Source: Dioscorea cayenensis subsp. rotundata (Eukaryota; Streptophyta; Magnoliopsida; Dioscoreales; Dioscoreaceae). From it: a stretch of DNA of 64,000 bases. The DNA lies in NCBI RefSeq assembly GCF_009730915.1, contig NC_052489.1:558001-622000 (forward strand), in the 5' to 3' direction. Below the pieces are notes generated by a model. The model saw only the letters and a list, made by a program, of their open reading frames with translations, had not been told where the DNA came from and made no database searches. The number at the start of each line of letters is the position of its first letter. The first letter of the stretch is position 1. Positions 38,060 to 64,000 of the stretch are shown piece by piece. The position numbers and the translations under genes are program-made.

Positions 38060-38520
38060 TCTTATAGTGAAATAAATGTGGATAAACCATGACTTTATTG
38101 AAAAGGAAAAGCGATCTGAAAATAGGAGACTCTATCACTGCAGGGGTGAGGAGGCGACATACGACAAAAGGAGGTATAAAGACAAGGAGAAAAATCTAAG
38201 TAGGCGGAAGGCAGCGTCGCAGATCTCGAGCGCTTCCAGAAAGACATCGAAGCAACTACTCGCATGCGACGTCGAGGTCGAGTCGCCAACAAGATTTGGG
38301 GCTCTAACGCTGAGAAAGTTGAGTGAGAGCTTGATCTTCTGTGAAGCATCATTGAAGGATTGCTGATGGCTTTCAGCGGCTATTGAGAATCAAGAAAGAA
38401 GCATATTGGCACTTTTAAACATAATGTTGTAAGACGGTAACACATTCAAGTGAAAAATACGCGAATTTTGTTGGATCCAAATGTTCCACAGGATTGCACA
38501 GGATCCAATCTCATAGTTAT
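38060..38520 (-). pseudogene. LINE retrotransposon 3' remnant (reverse-transcriptase ORF C-terminus and 3' end)
   Basis: Read on minus, one frame gives CAILWNIWIQQNSRIF, which matches the conserved C-terminal block of plant LINE ORF2 proteins (pattern ILWxIWxxRNxRIF). It is followed by a TGA and a degraded tail ending near 38150. Beyond that, AATAAAG...GGTTTATCC near 38080-38100 resembles the 3' ends of plant LINEs. The patch is GC-richer than its surroundings. No 5' part is present, as expected for a truncated LINE copy. ORFs of 85-96 codons across it on other frames are shadows. Confidence 0.6.
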
Positions 38521-39838
38521 ACTCCCTTGTGTTCTCTATATATATAGTTAGTTATATTGTGTTTTTTATTTAGTATTTTAAAAATCTATTTTCATACCTC
38601 ATCTCTGGTGTGAGAATTTCTTCTGTGTTTACTATTTGTTTTTTTTCTCAATAAAACTATAATTTATCCATTTTATTAAAAAACCTATTTTATTTTATAT
38701 TTTAAAAATAAAAATTAACCAATTATATAGATTGAATAAAATTTGTCATGCCATCTTATGTTATTAAAAGTTATGCAAATAAATAAAATTGATTAAAAAA
38801 ATAATTAATTACCCTAACGGTATAAATTACAAATCGAAAATCATTGGTATTGTAGAAGTGATGTCGATTCCCAGTGGCACTGTATCAAGCACTATTTATT
38901 TACTGTATGCTAAGTCATAATGTAGGAGAATCATATTCTCTATCTTTTTTAGGGTTGTATAGTAAGAATTTTTATCCGGTAAACTTGGTTCCGTGGTAAC
39001 TACCATGGAACCAAGATGGTAACTACCACGGAACCAAGAGGTGGCTCATTCTTAGCTATAAGTTTATAAATTTTATTATTTTTTATTATATAATTTAAGG
39101 ATATGTTGGTAGTTATCTTAAAAAATTCATGCCTTTTACTTTAGAAGTTATTAAATTGAGGCAATCCAACAGATGACGAATGGGATCATCTCTCGTATAA
39201 TAAGAGATTTACCATAATGTTATTATAATATCTAATATATAATCTAAAACATATATTGCAGGTTATCATTGTCCTACGTATTAATTAGTTTCATATGATA
39301 AATCTTTAGGATGCCATTAAATTACTGTAGATGTATTTCTATACCTATATTTTTAACGGCATGATATGAGGTTTGTTGCTATTTGCAAATAAAAAAAATA
39401 ATAAATATTAGATTTATTTTTATTATGAAACAAAAATTTAAAATAATTTGATAATGCATGTGAGGAAGAAGTTTCTCGGAATCTCAAGTTACGAATTATC
39501 TTTCTCTCTATTTCCTATCAATACCACAATTTTAAATGGCAAATTATTTATATCCATAATTATTTATTAAATAATTTTTTTCTCCCTTTCATTTTTCCAG
39601 AGCTACAATGCACGTGAGTCACGTGACCTCGAGACATGAAAAACAAGGTTATTGTGCTTTGAGAGTTCCATTAAAAAGCTCGTGTATGTCTCTTGCACAA
39701 GTGCATTTCCAATAACGCCCTCCACATTTTTCACAATTCCCAAATAATTTATCTATAAGTTGTAATATACATTGATCTACATATAAAAAGAAATTTTTTA
39801 AAAAAATTATATTAAAATAACTTCACAAGCTTGTATAG
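38521..39838. other. AT-rich intergenic region
   Basis: No gene is recognisable. It holds a short compound repeat at 38983-39039, reported separately. Confidence 0.5.
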
Positions 39839-40265
39839 TAAATTACAATTTTTGGCGCTAAAAAAATAAAAAAAATTTTCTTTTTTTTTTTTCAAATCAA
39901 TAATAAAAAGAGAAGGGTGTATCAGTAAACATACTAAATGGGACAAACTGGCATAAATTTTGATGATTTTAGAAATTATTTCGTTCATTTTTAAAAAAAT
40001 AAAATAAATAAATAAATAAATTATTTATTTATCTTTTTCTTTCCATTCCACATAAATTACAATTTTTGGCGCTAAAAAATTATTATTATTATTTTTTTTC
40101 AAATCAATAATAGAAAGAGAAAGGGTGAATCAGTAAACTTACTAAATGGGAACAAACGGGATCATAAATTTTGATGATTTTAGAAATTATTTCGTTCATT
40201 TTTAGAAATAAATAAATAAATAAATAAATAAATTATTTATTTATTATTATTATTTTTTCCATTTC
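39839..40265. repeat. Imperfect 214-bp tandem duplication upstream of the POLLUX-like gene
   Basis: Copy 1 begins at 39839 and copy 2 at about 40053. Both start TAAATTACAATTTTTGGCGC, continue through a poly-A/T stretch, AAATCAATAATA, GTATCAGTAAAC or GAATCAGTAAAC, and ATTTTGATGATTTTAGAAAT, and end in an (AAAT)n run. Each copy has one TTTGGCGC, the E2F consensus (39851-39858 and 40065-40072). The array ends about 110 bp before the likely start codon. Confidence 0.85.
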
Positions 40266-40377
40266 GCCCGCCATGGATTCTCAGCCTACAACTACAAGAG
40301 TCTGAGAGGCTTCGATCTCGGTGGGGTTTCAAGGACGAGGGCACGGCGTCGTGAGGAGCGGATCCGAGGCTCCATTC

Positions 40378-59582
<19,205 letters not shown>

Positions 59583-59599
59583 GTTAGCAAAAACAGTCA

Positions 59600-59770
59600 T
59601 CTGCTTCCATATAAAAAACCTTACAATAAATAGGAATTATTATACCAAAAACAGATAAGCATAATTTGAGGAATTCAAATTGATACAAACCAGTGATTAT
59701 AAGAGCAAATCCCTAATTCTAAATTTTGGTTATTTAAATCACTAAGAATCTAGTATTTTTCCTTCCAACA
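59600..59770 (-). repeat. Left (3') LTR of the old copia element
   Basis: Its right boundary is set by CCTTCCAACA followed by the tract CTCTTCCTGAAACTG (complement of the polypurine tract). Its left boundary is not resolved because the right-hand copy is cut by the window end. Confidence 0.6.
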
Positions 59771-59929
59771 CTCTTCCTGAAACTGTTGGATAGATGCCAA
59801 TCATTCCCAACTTGGTTTTATTCAACTCAAACTTTGTTCAATAATGCTTTGGTGAGTACATCTACTTGCTTCTTGTTGCTTTGTAGGTATGTAGTGCAGA
59901 CTAATTGAACCACTATTGATTTGTGACTT

Positions 59930-60770
59930 GAAATTGCTGCCAATTCTCACATGTTTTTCATCCTATTGTGTTGAATGAGCTCACAGCACTCACATTGTAG
60001 GCAATGTCTGGTCTTATGGATAACAAATATATTAGCTTCCTTACTAGCTGTTATGCCTCTCCCTGTCTACTAGAGTTTGCTCTCAATGAAATTGTGTCTC
60101 CAATTTTGTTCTAGAGGAGTTCCAGCAGGTGTGCATACAAGTTTCCCTGTTTCCTTCAGGAGATCAAGAGTATCCTTCTTTTAACTAATGCAGATACCTT
60201 GTTTACTCCTAGCACCAAGAAAGTACGGAAGTTTTCCCGAAATCCTTAACTTGGATCTCAGTTTGTACGCATTTCTTGAGATTGTCAATCTCTAGAATAT
60301 TATCTCTTGTGATTACTATGTCATCAACATATGCCATCAGACTTGATTTCATGCCATCATATGCTTGCTTCACAAATAATATATGGTCAACTTGCCCTTG
60401 CTTATAGCTAAGCTATCTCAAAGCATTGCTAAAATAAGCGAACCAAGCTTGAGAAGATTGTTTCAGACCATAGAGGGATTTCAACTTACACACAGTACCA
60501 TGCTCCTTATCTCCTTCAAATTGCAGGTGGTAATTCCATACAAACCACTTACTCTTCTGCCAAAGAAGACAAAACTCAAAAATAGAGTTTAATTTGGCTA
60601 CAAGTACAAATGTTTCTTCATAATCATTGCCATAGGTTTGAGTGTACCCTTGGACGACTAATCTCCTTTTGTTTCTCTCAACCTGTCCATTTGAACCCTT
60701 TATGGTGAAAATCCACTTGCATCTGATAAATTTCTTTTCTCTAGGAAGACTAACTCCCATGTCTTCATTT
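59930..60770 (-). pseudogene. Decayed copia reverse transcriptase/RNase H of the old element
   Basis: On minus, 60760-60413 reads FIRCKWIFTIKGSNGQVERN...LVVQGYTQTYGNDYEETF and SLYGLKQSSQAWF. MKSSLMAYVDDIVIT follows near 60345-60300. The RNase H C-terminal block (IQHNRMKN...QVDVLTKALLN) appears near 59975-59830. The gap from YVDD to that block is about 345 bp against about 765 bp in the intact neighbour, so about 400 bp is deleted. Several stops and frame changes are present. Confidence 0.8.
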
Positions 60771-61299
60771 CTTCCATTACAACCACTTTCTATCTCAAGT
60801 TGCTCAAAGCATCTTGGGTGTTTTTGAGGACAATTGCACTATCACTTTTCGAAATACATGTTCTATATTTTTGCAATAGCTTGCAACAAGAGGTACTTTG
60901 AAATCGGATACTCAGTACAAGATCTTACAAATCTTACTCTTCTTATAGCAATAGGAACATCAAGATCATTAATTGTCATAGTACCTCTTTGTGGTGGAAT
61001 TTCAGTAGAAGTTGCAGTTGGTTACAATGCTTTGTTTTTATGAGAAACTCTTGGTTTCTTTGAGTAAACATGAAGCTCACCCTGAACTTGTGGTTGTTCC
61101 GGTTCGCCCCCTTGACTAATTTCCTGAGTTGGCTTGAATTGAAGTGAAGACATTGTGAAGGTATAAATCATGGTGGAAGTACCAGTGGCGGTGGAAGAGA
61201 GGTGGGATGAGAAATAGATGGATATTGATGATTTTTTCATCTAATTTCTCTCTGTGAAAAGAAGCATTGGGGGTGATATCTTTGATGCTCAAGGAAGGT

Positions 61300-62110
61300 T
61301 GCATCAGATGAGACTATGAATTGTTTATGAGAGGGACAATAACACTTGCAACTTTTATATATAACAAATTTGCCAAGAAATATGCAGTGATTGCTCTGGG
61401 GTCTAGTTTTCACGGTTTAGATGCATATTATTAGCATAAACTATGCGACCAAAGACTTGGGTAAAAGTGAATTTAGGGCACGGAATGAGAGAATTATTTT
61501 TGTAAACAATGTAAAGGAGTGCAAAATTGAAGGGTTTTTTAAGAAAGCTGATTAATGAGGTAGGCACCAGTTAGCACATTCTCTCCCTAGAAGAAATGCA
61601 GAACATGAGTATTGAAGGGTATAAGCACATGAGCTTTGATGAAAATAACCATACTTAACAAGATAATCTTTAAGGTCATGTGCGAAATATTCTCTTTCAT
61701 CATTGGTGTGGAGAATCTGAATTAATAATGGAAAATATTTTTGGGCAACTTTGTGAGCCTATTAGGAAATGAACCTTGCTTCAGATTTGTCTTTTAAACG
61801 ATAGACCCAACATGTATGAGTGTGGTCATTGAGGAATGTAATAAGCCATCTTGAACCAGTGACATTAGAGGATCAAGTTAGCCCTCTAATATCACTATGG
61901 ATAAGATGAAATGGTTTTAAACTGATTAGAATGAATGAACAATTCCCTTATTTATTTATTTTTTTGTGGATATATAAAATTCGCACTATAATGAAGAGAG
62001 ATCTCTATTGAAAGCCAACTTTTGGTGACATGCTTTAGATAATAAAAAATTGGATGACTAGTGCATTTGTGCCACAAGATAACATTTAAATTGGAAACAT
62101 TGGCATGGAA
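61300..62110 (-). pseudogene. Decayed copia integrase of the old element
   Basis: A minus frame near 61880-61770 gives GSRWLITFLNDHTHTCWVYRL, the copia integrase block after the first catalytic Asp. Surrounding frames are interrupted by stops. Confidence 0.65.
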
Positions 62111-62286
62111 AATTCGTCAGAAATATTAGACCTTAAGGGAGAGCCATGTTGTTCCTCAGCATTGCGAAACATCTTCCCCAAAGACAGCTCCTGCAATTCA
62201 CAATGAATAGGCCAGAAGGTTATTGAGCAATTTTGATTATCAGTTAGCTTAGTAACGTATAAGAGCTTATATTGTATAGTAGATAA

Positions 62287-62505
62287 CTAAAGGATGACTT
62301 TGAATTGTAAATCATAGTATAGTCGCTTGTTCAGGCCGGTAACGGTAGAAGATTTTCTGCGTGCCACAGTGACTTCCATATCACCATCACACATTCTATA
62401 GTTGGCAAAAATATAAAAAGAACCAGTTATATGATTTGAGGCACCAGTGTCAACAATCCTTTCCTCACAAAATATAATTTTTAGATAAAAGATTTGTCTA
62501 GCCAT
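62287..62505 (-). pseudogene. Decayed copia protease fragment of the old element
   Basis: The minus frame carries IVDTGASNHITG, the aspartic-protease active site with the usual DSGA changed to DTGA, then FANYRMCDGDMEVTVA. No continuous gag-pol frame remains. Confidence 0.8.
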
Positions 62506-64000
62506 AACTTTGTTGTGCGACAGTTGCTATAGAAGATGATTAATCATCTTCGAAGTCTTTGGTAGGTCAAGATGACTGCAGTAAACTCCTTGGTACTTTT
62601 ATCTGCTCGGTTGTAAATATTACAGGAGGTGAATTGCTTTTTACATTTCTGTGGTAGATTCTGCAACATGTACTAACTTTCATTAACTACGAGTATTCCA
62701 ATTTGTTGGCTTCCCATGAATCTCCCAGCATGTTTCTTTGGTATGATGAGGCTTATTGCATTCATCACATCACAACTTATTGTCTTTAAATTTTTTTATT
62801 TCTATTGTGTTTGAAGCAACCTGATTTATTGCTAGAGCATAACTAGGTTGAGTACTTTTAGTGTGGAAATTTAGTGGACTATGGAGCATAACTCTCTTCC
62901 ACCTCTCTTCTCATCGAACTTCAGCAAATACTTATTGAATAGATGGAAGAGGGTTGGTACCAAGTATCCTCCCCTAACCTCATTTAGATCTCTGTATAGT
63001 CCTTGGAGAGCATCAAACAATCGCTCCTTTTTAAGCATTTTGTTGTGGAGTACTCAATCATCAGGGTAACACCAAGTCACTTCATAAAAGATCCATTTCT
63101 TGCCATAAATCGGTTAGAATATTGTTATACTCAGTTACTGGCCTTGTCCCTTGTTGAGGGTTATGAATTGCAGATCAAATTTCAAAGCATTACCCCAACT
63201 TCCTTTTTTTTTGTGGCAATTTTATAAAACAGTTATCTCCTTCCACTTTTAAGGCCCATGGAATTAATCAATCATGCCATCACAATTGAACTCTCTGCTT
63301 CCCATGTCTTGTAATGGGCATTACCACATTAGATTAGCTGGTGGAATAATCTCACCAATGAGATACCCGGTCTTCCTTTTCCCCTTTAATTATGAGCAAC
63401 ATGGATTGGAACCATCCGCGAAAATTGGACTCATTTAATTTTTGTTGAGTGAGTTGTAGGGAAGAAGTAATTTCAGAATTTTGGTTGGTTTGTGGGGCTT
63501 GAAAACTCATCATGGGCTAATTTGTAGAGGATTTGACCATTGAGGTTTTTTGAACCTTTGGAGCCAATTCAGTCATACGGTCAATCTTTTCTCCAGACTG
63601 CCACAACTTTTGCTACTGTAGCTCATGTTAATCACCACCACCCAAGCTTCGTGGTAGTTTTGTCATTCCTTCTCCTATGTTCACTCCTCACCGTTGAGGC
63701 GCTTTGTCACAGATTTGTTTATCCTTTGGTCTTTTCACATCATCAAGGTAGAGCTAGCTAGAGAGGATACAGAAACAAGAGGGTGGAAAAATTGCAACAC
63801 TGACTCAGAGAAACTGGTCAGTGCCAATGGATAATGCTGGTAAGATCACTCAGCTCGGATGTCCCAAAAATGGTAGCTTTTAAATACTTCTTTGTCTCAT
63901 TCTCTCTCATGTGAAAAACTTACAATATATAAAAAATTATCCTACCAAAAATAGATGGCGTAATTCTAGGAATTTAAATTGATACAAATTAGTGATTTTA

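Larger units (their letters stand above)
59600..64000 (-). mobile_element. Old, broken Ty1-copia element continuing past the window
   Basis: The left LTR ends at 59770 (TGTTGGAAGG on minus) beside a polypurine-like tract. A degenerate primer-binding site lies near 63857-63870, and a diverged copy of the left LTR (shared AATTGATACAAA(C/T)(C/T)AGTGATT) resumes near 63900 and runs off the edge. Between them, on minus, are decayed gag, protease (VDTGASNHITG), integrase (GSRWLITFLNDHTHTCWVYRL) and RT (MAYVDDIVIT) with stops and frameshifts. Distances indicate loss of part of the RT-RNase H region. The left end is approximate and lies within about 20 bp of the donor of the exon ending at 59582. Confidence 0.85.

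Noticed and set aside
38076..38366. 96-codon basic ORF on plus
   Set aside because: It is opposite to a LINE remnant on minus and has no domain of its own.

Overview
This is nuclear DNA of a flowering plant. Every gene has GT-AG introns, intergenic DNA is very AT-rich, and nucleus-encoded chloroplast proteins and Ty1-copia elements are present. GC-rich exons in the LONGIFOLIA-like gene beside AT-rich exons elsewhere would suit a non-grass monocot, but that is inference. Nothing prokaryotic is present and I see no CRISPR array, tRNA or rRNA gene.

Layout, left to right. At 2790-6790 (-) is an EF-hand protein gene of four exons. Across a shared upstream region at 8435-8924 (+) is a histone H2A.Z gene. 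Its 3' flank (about 9040-10200) is a decayed tandem array. A gene-poor stretch follows to about 20.5 kb, with short TTAGGG-type telomere-like blocks and one isolated GC-rich island. At 20636-23093 (+) is a LONGIFOLIA/TRM-family gene, convergent with GDP-mannose 3,5-epimerase at 23673-25551 (-; 5' UTR to about 27.08 kb). After about 3 kb of AT-rich spacer come a KCS-type 3-ketoacyl-CoA synthase (30360-32340, +), a convergent single-exon GH18 chitinase-like gene (32621-33571, -), and the chloroplast NDH subunit PNSB5 gene (34665-36236, +), which carries a perfect 99-bp duplication across a splice donor. A LINE 3' remnant lies near 38.06-38.52 kb.

From about 40.4 kb to past the right edge runs one large gene for a POLLUX-like plastid-envelope ion channel (PEC1/PEC2 type). 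Seventeen well-supported exons (43964-59582) and a tentative first exon are visible; the 3' end is outside the window. Two Ty1-copia elements sit antisense in its introns. The first (52015-58027) is young and nearly intact, with 5-bp target duplications, about 200-bp LTRs differing at 2 visible positions, and gag and pol separated by one in-frame TGA. The second (about 59.6 kb to past the end) is old and broken. The 1000-N gap lies inside the left LTR of the young element and, judged from the right LTR, should be only about 6 bp.

The genes are unrelated housekeeping and metabolic loci (chromatin, ascorbate and cell-wall sugar supply, very-long-chain fatty acids, cyclic electron flow, plastid ion transport, organ elongation), with no sign of a cluster. 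I found no convincing undescribed biological system. The most informative features are structural: the gap artefact, the gag/pol stop, the splice-donor duplication, decayed tandem arrays in or beside transcription units, duplicated promoter modules, and a changed active site in the GH18 protein.
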